Assembly (NCBI GenBank): GCA_023715185.1
Contig: JAMCAN010000002.1
Coordinates: 1-64,000, forward strand
DNA: 64,000 nt
Reading direction: 5' to 3'
Source of the DNA: Planococcus sp. MER TA 32b
GTDB taxonomy: Bacteria > Bacillota > Bacilli > Bacillales_A > Planococcaceae
The position numbers and the translations under genes were made by a program. Below, piece by piece: positions 28,929-36,949 of the stretch. Positions within the stretch are counted from its first letter, which is position 1. Every line of letters starts with the position of its first letter. A model generated the notes under the pieces. The model was given only the letters and a program-made list of their open reading frames with translations, had not been told where the DNA came from and searched no databases.

Positions 28929-31283
28929 ATGATGGATTATTCAATCGGTAAAGGGGATTACAGGAATTGGATAATGGGCGAGAAGGATTTTTCCGCCTTT
29001 CATCTCGGGAAGACCGAAACGGTGATGTTATTGGGGAACGGCTATATGGGGCTGCGTTCTGTAACGGAGGAACCTTATTTAAATGAAAGAAGGAACCTGT
29101 TCATCAATGGGACATTCAATAAGGCGGATCAAAACGAAGTGACGGAATTGCCGAACGCGGCAGATTCCACCCGCCTCGACATTCTGATTGACGGCGAGCG
29201 TTTCAGCCTCGAATTGGGTGAAACCGAGGATTACAGCAAACTGTTGAATATTAAAGACGCGGAACTTGTTCGCTCGTTCATCTGGACTTCACCTGAAGGG
29301 AAGAAGCTGCAATTTCGGTTCAGCCGTTTTGTGTCCTTGGCCCACCCTCATTTGATTGGCATGAAAATGGAGCTTCAAAGTTTGTCGGGGGCTGTCGAGG
29401 TATCGATTGAAAGCGGCATTGACGCGCAGATGTCAAATTCAGGCGTCCAGCATTTCCTGGAAGGGGACCGGAGGATTTCAGAAAGCCGATTCCTTCAGCT
29501 TGTCCAGACCACTACTCAAACCGGGATTGATTTCGTCCACAATACTGTACATACATTAAAACTCAATGATGAAGAAATTACGGCGGAAGCGGATAAATAC
29601 ATGGAACGCCGGAAAGTGTGGATGTCCTATAAGTTCCGAATAGAGCAAGGAGACAATTTCGAACTCGAAAAGCTGACGACTGTGCATACGAGCCGGGACA
29701 AAGAAAGGGATCACGAACACTCAAGTCTGGCCGATCTGCAGGAACAATCTTTGCGTGAACTAAGGAATTTCGATATAGAAGGCTACGAACGGTTAAGGGA
29801 ATCCCACCGTCTTGCCTGGCAGGAAACCGTGTGGGACGCCTATGGTTTCGAAGTGGAGAGCGAGAATCCGGACGACCAGCTGGCAATCCGTTTTTCGCTG
29901 TATCATTTGACCGCGATGACTCCGGCGCATGATGACCGGATGGGAGTCGGCGCCAAAGCATTAAGCGGTGAAGCGTATAAAGGGCATTCCTTCTGGGACA
30001 CTGAAATCTTTATCCTGCCTTTTTTCATTTATTCGAATCCCGGCACAGCCCGCTCATTGCTGCAGTATCGCTATCATGGATTGCCCGGTGCCAGGCAAAA
30101 AGCGGTGGAACAAGGTTACGCCGGAGCGATGTTTCCCTGGGAAATGGCGTGGCCGACGGACGGTGAAGTGACTCCAGAATGGGGCGATATCGATATAGTC
30201 ACCGGAGAGCGGACGAAAATCTGGTCGGGGCTGATTGAACACCATCTTTCAGCTGACATCGCTTTTGCGGTGTATCAATATGTGAACGTCACGGGTGACG
30301 AGGAATTTCTGGAACTCTACGGTTACGAAATCGTTTTCGAAACAGCAAGATTCTGGGCCAGCCGTTTTGAATGGAATGAAGAAAAAAATCGGTTTGAAAT
30401 TACCGATGTCATCGGCCCGGATGAATATAAAGAACATGTCAGCAATAACGCGTTCACTAATTACATGGCTTATTTTAATTTGATGCTGGCGATGCGTTAC
30501 GCGGAAAAACTGAAGCAAGAAAATCCGGAACTTTGGAAGTCGATTGTCCAGGGCGGAGATTATGCCGATTGGCGGTCGAAAGCGGAGCGGCTGTTTTTAC
30601 CGGAGCCGCGCAAAGAGGATTTGGTGCTGCCGCAGGACGACACATACCTGGACTTGCGGGAAATCAGCCTGGATAAATATAAGAAGCAAACGAAAGCCAG
30701 GACAATCTACCGCGATTATAATCCGGAGCAGATCAATGGCATCCAAGTGACGAAGCAAGCTGATATTGTGCTGCTGTTTTTCCTGATGGGGCAGACTTTC
30801 CTGAAGGATGATCCCCGCTTTTCAGGGAAGGCCAAGCGGGAGAACTTCTTCTATTATGAAGCGCGCACGCTGCATGATTCTTCTCTCAGCCTCTCGACAC
30901 ATGCGATTGCGGCAAGTGAAATCGGTGAACAGGAGCTTGCCTATTCTTTATTCCGGAAAACGTGTGGAATCGATATGGGGCCGGATATGCATTCCTCTGA
31001 TGATGGCATCCATGCGGCGGCGGTCGCGGGAATATGGAAAGCGGCCGTATTCGGTTTCGGGGGGATCCGCCAAGCGGATGGAAGTCTGCTGATAAATCCG
31101 AGGCTGCCGAAAGAGTGGAGGCGCATGCGGTTTTCGATTTATTGGAAAGGCGATCTGCTGCAGCTGGACATAACGGAAGAACTGCTGAAAATTACGTCGG
31201 ACTCTAAACACGAGATTCGTTTTGAAACAGCCGGTGTGGTTCATATTCTCAAGGATTCGATTGAAGTGCAGCTTAAATCTTGA
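28929..31283 (+). CDS. GH65 glycoside phosphorylase (kojibiose/nigerose phosphorylase-like)
   Basis: A 784-aa GH65 inverting phosphorylase, cytoplasmic, cleaving an alpha-glucobiose with phosphate to glucose and beta-glucose-1-phosphate. The (alpha/alpha)6 barrel begins after residue 320. The general acid is Glu499 in IGPDEYKEH, and KQADIVLLFFLM and HDSSLSLSTHA supply the phosphate pocket. FPWEMAWPTDGEVTPEWGD recalls kojibiose phosphorylases and E. coli YcjT, whose gene also sits in a transporter cluster with beta-phosphoglucomutase. GTG 28920 lies inside the ribosome site AAAGGGGG, so ATG 28929 is taken (28932 is possible). Linkage specificity is not certain. Confidence 0.9.
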   Translation: MMDYSIGKGDYRNWIMGEKDFSAFHLGKTETVMLLGNGYMGLRSVTEEPYLNERRNLFINGTFNKADQNEVTELPNAADSTRLDILIDGERFSLELGETEDYSKLLNIKDAELVRSFIWTSPEGKKLQFRFSRFVSLAHPHLIGMKMELQSLSGAVEVSIESGIDAQMSNSGVQHFLEGDRRISESRFLQLVQTTTQTGIDFVHNTVHTLKLNDEEITAEADKYMERRKVWMSYKFRIEQGDNFELEKLTTVHTSRDKERDHEHSSLADLQEQSLRELRNFDIEGYERLRESHRLAWQETVWDAYGFEVESENPDDQLAIRFSLYHLTAMTPAHDDRMGVGAKALSGEAYKGHSFWDTEIFILPFFIYSNPGTARSLLQYRYHGLPGARQKAVEQGYAGAMFPWEMAWPTDGEVTPEWGDIDIVTGERTKIWSGLIEHHLSADIAFAVYQYVNVTGDEEFLELYGYEIVFETARFWASRFEWNEEKNRFEITDVIGPDEYKEHVSNNAFTNYMAYFNLMLAMRYAEKLKQENPELWKSIVQGGDYADWRSKAERLFLPEPRKEDLVLPQDDTYLDLREISLDKYKKQTKARTIYRDYNPEQINGIQVTKQADIVLLFFLMGQTFLKDDPRFSGKAKRENFFYYEARTLHDSSLSLSTHAIAASEIGEQELAYSLFRKTCGIDMGPDMHSSDDGIHAAAVAGIWKAAVFGFGGIRQADGSLLINPRLPKEWRRMRFSIYWKGDLLQLDITEELLKITSDSKHEIRFETAGVVHILKDSIEVQLKS

Positions 31284-31313
31284 AGAACCATAGCTTGATG
31301 AAACAGGTAGTCA

Positions 31314-31334
31314 CAAAATGAGCTGATCATTTTG
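31314..31334 (+). other. Intercistronic hairpin before the solute-binding protein gene
   Basis: CAAAATGA, loop GCTGA, TCATTTTG forms an 8-bp stem 40 bp before the binding-protein gene. With no clear T-run it is more likely a processing or mRNA-stabilising element than a terminator. Confidence 0.4.
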
Positions 31335-31374
31335 TTCGCTATATAAATTCAAAAACTCAAAGGGGGCACCAACA

Positions 31375-32628
31375 ATGGCGTTCAATAAGAAGTTTGTTAC
31401 TGGTATGACGTTTGCCGCAACAATATCACTTTTGGCTGCATGTGGCGGCGGAGGCGGAGACGAAGGCGGATCGGAAGGCGGTTCAGGAGAAGAATCGCAA
31501 GGCATCAGTATTTTCCAGACGAAGGTGGAAATTTCCGAACAGCTGGAAGCTGCTGCCGAGGCTTATACGGAAGAAACTGGAGTTCCAGTGGAAGTGATCG
31601 GGACGACCGGTGACGATTATGCGCAGCAATTGCAGATTCGCCTGAACAATGGAACAGGTCCATCCATTATGAGTGTTCAAAACGCGGAGGTCGCGGAACG
31701 TCTGGAGTCGTATCTATATGATTTGAGCGGCGAGGATTTTGTCAGCAATATCGCGCCGGACATGGAATTGATGCTGGATGATAAACTGGTCGGGGTTCCA
31801 TACAGCGTGGAAGGATTCGGCATTGTCTACAACAAAGACATGGTCGACCCGGCGGATATCGCGGATTATGATTCATTTGTCAGCACATTGGAAGATTTCA
31901 ACGCAGAAGGCATCAATGGATTCGGTCTTTCTTCTGAAGCCTACTTCCTGATTGGGCATATCAGTAACTACCCATTCTCGGTTCAGGAGGATCCGGTTGA
32001 ATTTATGGAACAATTGACGAATGGCGAAGTGAATTTGTCTGAAACAGAGGAATTCCAGAGATTCGGTGAATTTATGGAAGCGATCAGAGACAATACGCCA
32101 ACTCCGTTAAACACGACTTATGATACGCAAGTCGGTGATTTTGCGGCTGGCCAGACTGCCATGATCCACCAGGGCAACTGGGCAGCGGGCATGCTGGATG
32201 AATTCGAAGTGGATTTTGAAGTCGGAATGGCACCATTCCCGCTTGAAGGCAATGACAAATTGGCGGTTGGCGTAGGAAGCAACTGGGCAGTCAACGCAGA
32301 GAAAGATCAAGCTGAAATTGATGCAGCTATCGAGTTCCTGGATTGGCTCCACAACAGTGAAACCGGCCAGCGGTTCATCGTAGAGGATTTTGGATTTATT
32401 CCGGCGATGACTAATATCGAAGCCGGAGACCTGGATCCGTTATCGCAGGCTGTACTGGAAGCGTCAAACAGTGGGGATACAATTCCATGGTCGCATAACT
32501 ATTACCCTGCGAACGTGGTTCCGAACGATTTTACTCCAGTGGCTGAAAGTTTCTTCGTCAATGAAGACATGACCGGTGAAGAACTGGTTGAAAATCTGCA
32601 GGCCGCATGGGAGAACGCGGCTCAATAA
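31375..32628 (+). CDS. Sugar ABC transporter solute-binding lipoprotein
   Basis: A 417-aa family 1 (MalE/UgpB-like) binding protein anchored by lipid. The signal peptide ends in the lipobox LLAAC with Cys23, followed by a Gly/Glu linker. Extracytoplasmic ligand-binding segments include GVPYSVEGFGIVYNKDMV and GQTAMIHQGNWAAG. AAAGGGGG precedes the ATG. It delivers the sugar cleaved by the flanking phosphorylases to the two permeases downstream. An intrinsic hairpin after the gene (32647-32675) would keep it more abundant than the permeases. Confidence 0.93.
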   Translation: MAFNKKFVTGMTFAATISLLAACGGGGGDEGGSEGGSGEESQGISIFQTKVEISEQLEAAAEAYTEETGVPVEVIGTTGDDYAQQLQIRLNNGTGPSIMSVQNAEVAERLESYLYDLSGEDFVSNIAPDMELMLDDKLVGVPYSVEGFGIVYNKDMVDPADIADYDSFVSTLEDFNAEGINGFGLSSEAYFLIGHISNYPFSVQEDPVEFMEQLTNGEVNLSETEEFQRFGEFMEAIRDNTPTPLNTTYDTQVGDFAAGQTAMIHQGNWAAGMLDEFEVDFEVGMAPFPLEGNDKLAVGVGSNWAVNAEKDQAEIDAAIEFLDWLHNSETGQRFIVEDFGFIPAMTNIEAGDLDPLSQAVLEASNSGDTIPWSHNYYPANVVPNDFTPVAESFFVNEDMTGEELVENLQAAWENAAQ

Positions 32629-32646
32629 GGATGGCCAGGAATAAGG

Positions 32647-32680
32647 GAACACGCCTGCAGCGGCGTGTTCTGCTTTTTCT
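32647..32680 (+). terminator. Partial terminator between binding protein and permease genes
   Basis: GAACACGCC (32647-32655) pairs with GGCGTGTTC (32662-32670), followed by TGCTTTTTCT. It lies inside the operon and would reduce, not stop, downstream transcription. Confidence 0.75.
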
Positions 32681-32723
32681 GGATGCACAATAAATCAGCA
32701 GTGTCATGAAAGTGGGGATGAGC

Positions 32724-33599
32724 GTGGCGAACAGGAAGAAAGTCGGCTGGTATTTAATCTTTACAGTGCCGTTATTACTCATTTTTACTCTTATCGTACT
32801 CGTTCCATTTGTCATCGGAATCTATTACGCGTTTTTCCAATGGGACGGCATCGGCGCAAATCCGATGGTGTTCAATGGACTCGATAATTTTGTCAGGCTC
32901 ATGGATGATACACGATTTCTCCGTTCGGCTTGGCTTACCGTATTGTTCACTGTTCTGTCGGTGATTACGGTCAATGCGGCCGGTCTGGCGTTTGCGCTTT
33001 TGGTGACGTCGAAACTGAAGCTGGCGAATCTGGCAAGGACGATGCTGTTCATGCCGTATTTAATCGGCGGACTGATCCTCGGTTATATTTGGCAATTTGT
33101 TTTCCTGGACGTCTTTACTTTGCTCGGTGATGCAACAGGTCTGGACTCGATTTTCTTTAATTGGCTGAACAATGAAGATTTTGCGTTATTCGCCCTCGTT
33201 TTTGTTTTTACCTGGCAGATGGCGGGTTACGTCATGATTGTTTATATTGCAGGAATACAAGGGATTCCGGGAGAAGTGATCGAAGCTGCGAGAATCGATG
33301 GGGCCAGCGGATGGCAGCGGTTCCTGCGGATTACGGTGCCGCTTCTGATGCCGGCGTTCACAATCAGTCTGTTCCTTACCTTATCATACGGTTTTAAAAT
33401 CTATGATGTTAACTTGTCGCTTACAGGCGGCGGGCCGGCAAATGCCACCGAGCTGTTTGCGATGAATATCTACAATGAAATCTTCGGTTATGGAAATTAC
33501 GGTTACGGCCAGGCGAAAGCGATTGTTTTCTTTGTCATCATCGCGGCCATTACTTTGACTCAGGTATACATCACCAAGAAGAGGGAGGTTGAAATGTGA
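32724..33599 (+). CDS. Sugar ABC transporter permease (MalF type)
   Basis: A permease of about 291 aa with six helices and the cytoplasmic EAA motif EAARIDGASGWQRF that docks the ATPase. The start is uncertain. The open frame begins at 32706 (ATG), but no ribosome site precedes it; ATG 32718 abuts the AAAGTGGGG purine run, while GTG 32724 has proper spacing and is chosen. It overlaps the next permease gene. It forms the channel with that gene product and is energised by the MsmX-type ATPase at the end of the operon. Confidence 0.88.
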   Translation: MANRKKVGWYLIFTVPLLLIFTLIVLVPFVIGIYYAFFQWDGIGANPMVFNGLDNFVRLMDDTRFLRSAWLTVLFTVLSVITVNAAGLAFALLVTSKLKLANLARTMLFMPYLIGGLILGYIWQFVFLDVFTLLGDATGLDSIFFNWLNNEDFALFALVFVFTWQMAGYVMIVYIAGIQGIPGEVIEAARIDGASGWQRFLRITVPLLMPAFTISLFLTLSYGFKIYDVNLSLTGGGPANATELFAMNIYNEIFGYGNYGYGQAKAIVFFVIIAAITLTQVYITKKREVEM

Positions 33600-34435
33600 T
33601 GAAGGCCATAGGGAACTGGTCGAAAGAAATCCTGCTCGTCCTGATGGCGCTGGTGTTTCTTTCTCCTATCTACATCATCTTTGTCAACTCCTTCAAAAAT
33701 CGCCTTGAACTTTATGAAAATACTTTGGCGTTTCCGGAGGAATTCGGACTGCAATATTATTCCGCCGCCATGGAGCGGATGGATTTCTTCAACGCCTTTA
33801 TCAACTCGATGTACGTGACGGTTGTGTCCGTGATATTCATCGTGGTTCTTTCTTCGATGACCGCCTGGATGCTTGCCAGATCAGGCAATTGGGTCAGCAC
33901 GGTCATCTTCATGACGCTGATCGCGACGATGCTGATCCCGTTCCAGACGATCATGATGCCGCTTATGCAATTGGTTACCGGCATTACAAGAACGACAGGC
34001 ATCCCTCTGTACAACACGCTCAGTGGATTGATCTTCATGAATATCGGATTTCACGCGGCTCTTTCTGTTTTCCTGTATCACGGCTTCATCAAATCCATTC
34101 CGATATCGCTTGAAGAAGCAGCCACGATTGACGGGGCATCGAAGTTCGGAGTATTCTGGCGCGTCGTTTTCCCGATATTGACGCCGATTACCGCGACTGT
34201 GATGATTTTGAACGTCATCCTGATCTGGAACGATTTCCTGTTGCCGTCACTTACGTTGATCGATAAAGAGCTGCGGACGATTCCGCTGTCCGTCTTCTAT
34301 TTCTTCGGTGAATTCACCATCGAATGGAATCTGGCAATGGCTGGTCTGACATTGACCATCATACCGGTTGTCATCTTTTATGTGCTCGCGCAGAAATACA
34401 TTATCAAAGGAATCGGGGAAGGGGCTGTCAAATAA
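33599..34435 (+). CDS. Sugar ABC transporter permease (MalG type)
   Basis: A 278-aa permease with six helices and EAA motif EAATIDGASKFGVF. GAGGGAGG (33581-33588) serves either GTG 33596 or ATG 33599; the ATG is chosen. The long first extracytoplasmic loop (residues about 35-70) and C-terminal YIIKGIGEGAVK are typical of MalG-like CUT1 permeases. It overlaps the MalF-type gene by a base and is followed after 24 bp by the DUF624 gene. Confidence 0.91.
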   Translation: MKAIGNWSKEILLVLMALVFLSPIYIIFVNSFKNRLELYENTLAFPEEFGLQYYSAAMERMDFFNAFINSMYVTVVSVIFIVVLSSMTAWMLARSGNWVSTVIFMTLIATMLIPFQTIMMPLMQLVTGITRTTGIPLYNTLSGLIFMNIGFHAALSVFLYHGFIKSIPISLEEAATIDGASKFGVFWRVVFPILTPITATVMILNVILIWNDFLLPSLTLIDKELRTIPLSVFYFFGEFTIEWNLAMAGLTLTIIPVVIFYVLAQKYIIKGIGEGAVK

Positions 34436-34459
34436 GCTCTTTTCGGCTGGAGGTGTATC

Positions 34460-35161
34460 ATGGTTGAATTTAAAGGGCTCGCCGGTGTTTTTTATGCAAT
34501 GAGCGAATGGATCATGCGCTTTTCGGGCGTCAATTTGCTGTGGTTTCTGCTAAGCCTGCCATTCTTTATCTTGTTCGTGACAGTTGAAATGAGCAGCACC
34601 GCCGGCCTGTTTTTTTTCGGATCAGCGGGCTGGCTCTTTGCGGCATTGCTGTTCTTTCCTGCTACAGCAGCGGTCTTTTCGATAACAAGGGACTGGATTG
34701 TGGAAGAAGACTATTCTTCGATCGTGAAGAAATATTTTGCTCATCTTAAAACGGATTATAAAGAGAATGCGAAAATGGGAGCGGTTTTTGCGCTGGTGTG
34801 GCTTGTATGGTATTACGGTTATTTTTATTTTTTCACGCAACAAAACAGCGTGGCGTTGATATTTCTGGTAATCGGAATCGCTTTGTTCATCTATACGGCC
34901 AATTTCCTGTCGATCAGTGCCCATTACCGGATGAACGCTGCGGCGAAGATGAAAAACGCGTTTTTCCTTTCCGCCGGCAGACCGTTGATGGGCCTTTACA
35001 TCGCCGCCGTAAGCGCTGTGCTCATATGGCTGAGCACCACTCAATTATTGTGGCTGTTCCCGCTTTTGACTTGCTCGATGACTGCCTTCCTGTCATTTTC
35101 CGCATTTTACAGAACGACACAAAAAATTACAGAAAAAGCGGTGTCGGATGATGCCGCCTGA
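34460..35161 (+). CDS. DUF624 (YesL-like) membrane protein
   Basis: A 233-aa membrane protein with five or six helices. The start FKGLAGVFYAMSEWIMRFSGVNLLWFLL and the ITRDWI-KKYFAHLKTDYKEN region are the DUF624 signature. These proteins are often coded next to CUT1 sugar transporters in Firmicutes (for example B. subtilis yesL). Their role is unknown, perhaps accessory to transporter assembly or activity. The gene lies inside the sugar operon, and its stop shares a base with an upstream in-frame ATG of the LacI gene. A second DUF624 gene is at 49278-49901. Confidence 0.9.
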   Translation: MVEFKGLAGVFYAMSEWIMRFSGVNLLWFLLSLPFFILFVTVEMSSTAGLFFFGSAGWLFAALLFFPATAAVFSITRDWIVEEDYSSIVKKYFAHLKTDYKENAKMGAVFALVWLVWYYGYFYFFTQQNSVALIFLVIGIALFIYTANFLSISAHYRMNAAAKMKNAFFLSAGRPLMGLYIAAVSAVLIWLSTTQLLWLFPLLTCSMTAFLSFSAFYRTTQKITEKAVSDDAA

Positions 35162-35187
35162 TGACCAGTGGAGGAAGTGGATTTAAA

Positions 35188-36207
35188 GTGGCGACGATAA
35201 AGGAAGTGGCAAAAAAAGCGAATGTTTCCGTGAGCGTGGTTTCAAAATCATTCAATAATTATAAAGACGTGAAAGAAGAAACAAGGCAGCGGATTTTCGC
35301 CGTTGCGAAGGAATTGAACTATACACCGAACATCAACGCGAAAAATCTGAGTTCCAAAAAGCAGATGACCATCGGTTTGATTTCTTCCGGTGTGCTCAAT
35401 GACAACGTCAAGGACAGCAACGCGTTCGATATCTTCAAAGGTGTCTACAGGGCGGTAGCCGACAGCCGTTTCGATCTGTCCATCAATCTGATCGATTCAA
35501 AGCGGCAGAAACAGCAGAGCTATGTCCAGTATTGCCGGGAACGGAATATCGGCGGCGCCATTCTGCAAGGGATACGGACGGACGATTCCTATTATAAGGA
35601 GCTGATCGGCACGAGCCTGCCTTGTGTGGTTCTCGATATCATGGACGAAAGCGATAACGGGATGATAGGCAGCGTCTCCATCGACAACGCCAAAGCCGCT
35701 AAAGAAATCGCGGCGTATCTCCTGGAACGAAATCATCGTGATATTGTGGTCATGGCCGGAACTTCCGCGACTTATGTCAATAAAGAACGGATAAAAGGCG
35801 TGGAAGAAGCTTTGCGTTCCTATGATATGGCCATGGATGATCTTCCTGTTCTGGAAGCGGATTTTTCAGAAGAGCAGGCTTATCAGCTGGCGAAGAATTA
35901 TTTAAAGGAAAAGCGGCCGACAGCCTTTCTGTGCTTTAGCGATCTGATGGCTATCGGTGTGATGAAAGCTGTGAAAGAAGCCGGGTTGAAGATTCCGGAG
36001 GATATTTCCATTACCGGATTCGATGATCTGATTTTTTGCAGCTATGTGGAACCGGCCCTGACGACGATCCGGCAGGACTTTATTGAAATTGGCAGAAGTG
36101 CCGCGATGCTGCTGCAGGCCATCAAGGAAAATAAAGCTGAAAAACACCACATCTGGATCGAACATCAGCTGATGGAACGGGACAGTGTAAAAACGCTGTC
36201 GAAATGA
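35188..36207 (+). CDS. LacI family transcriptional regulator
   Basis: A 339-aa repressor with N-terminal helix-turn-helix and hinge (ATIKEVAKKANVSVSVVSKS, residues 2-21) and a periplasmic-binding-like effector domain from about residue 60. The frame opens at ATG 35161, but GTG 35188 gives the conserved ATIKEVA start of LacI proteins and follows GGAGGAAG. It probably binds the AAAACGTTTT palindrome (28881) or the site at 28746 and is released by the transported disaccharide or a product. It is autoregulated if so, because it lies inside the operon. Confidence 0.9.
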   Translation: MATIKEVAKKANVSVSVVSKSFNNYKDVKEETRQRIFAVAKELNYTPNINAKNLSSKKQMTIGLISSGVLNDNVKDSNAFDIFKGVYRAVADSRFDLSINLIDSKRQKQQSYVQYCRERNIGGAILQGIRTDDSYYKELIGTSLPCVVLDIMDESDNGMIGSVSIDNAKAAKEIAAYLLERNHRDIVVMAGTSATYVNKERIKGVEEALRSYDMAMDDLPVLEADFSEEQAYQLAKNYLKEKRPTAFLCFSDLMAIGVMKAVKEAGLKIPEDISITGFDDLIFCSYVEPALTTIRQDFIEIGRSAAMLLQAIKENKAEKHHIWIEHQLMERDSVKTLSK

Positions 36208-36234
36208 TTACGGGAAAAGAAAGGAATTTATTTT

Positions 36235-36918
36235 ATGGCACAGTCTCCGAAACTCTTTATATACGACCTTGACGGCGTCATTACGGATACGGCGGAGTTC
36301 CACTATCTGGCGTGGAAACAACTGGCCGATGAACTTGGCATAACGATCGACCGCCATTTCAACGAACAATTGAAAGGCATCAACCGCATGGATTCGCTCG
36401 ACCGGATCCTGGACCAGGCATCTTCGCCGATGGAGTTGTCGACGGAAGAGAAAGTCGAACTCGCCACCCGGAAAAACGGTTATTATCTGGAGCTGATCGA
36501 AGCGATCGACCCGGGCCACATCCTCCCCGGGATCAAGGATTTACTGGAGGCCAATAAACAGTCGGGCATTAAAATCGCACTCGGTTCCGCCAGTAAGAAC
36601 GCCTCCCGCATCCTGGATAAACTGGAGCTGACCGGTTTTTTCGACTATATCGTAAACGCGGCGGAAATAACGAACGGCAAACCCGATCCTGAAACATTCA
36701 CGGCCGCGGCCGATGCGCTCCGTATCGCTCATGCCGATTGTGTCGGCATTGAAGATGCGGCTGCCGGTGTGGAAGCGGTCAACCGGGCAGGGATGTTTTC
36801 GGTCGGAGTGGGTGACGAAGCGCATCTTTCACATGCCGATTACCGGGTTGAAAGCACACAGGAACTGGTATTTCAAAAGATCCTTGATGAGTTTGAAAAT
36901 AACCGGAAGCACAGCTGA
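36235..36918 (+). CDS. pgmB: Beta-phosphoglucomutase
   Basis: A 227-aa HAD-superfamily enzyme that converts beta-glucose-1-phosphate to glucose-6-phosphate, the step that follows GH65 phosphorolysis. The nucleophile motif is YDLDGVITDTAEFH (Asp10 nucleophile, Asp12 acid/base), with the cap domain at about 15-90, GSASKN (motif II, near 121) and GIEDAAAGVEA (motif IV). The HLAWKxLADELGI cap pattern is specific to beta-PGM. It lies between the LacI and second GH65 genes, giving the operon a complete route into glycolysis. Confidence 0.95.
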   Translation: MAQSPKLFIYDLDGVITDTAEFHYLAWKQLADELGITIDRHFNEQLKGINRMDSLDRILDQASSPMELSTEEKVELATRKNGYYLELIEAIDPGHILPGIKDLLEANKQSGIKIALGSASKNASRILDKLELTGFFDYIVNAAEITNGKPDPETFTAAADALRIAHADCVGIEDAAAGVEAVNRAGMFSVGVGDEAHLSHADYRVESTQELVFQKILDEFENNRKHS

Positions 36919-36949
36919 AAAGCGGCAGATCTGGAAAGGAGGCTGAGAA

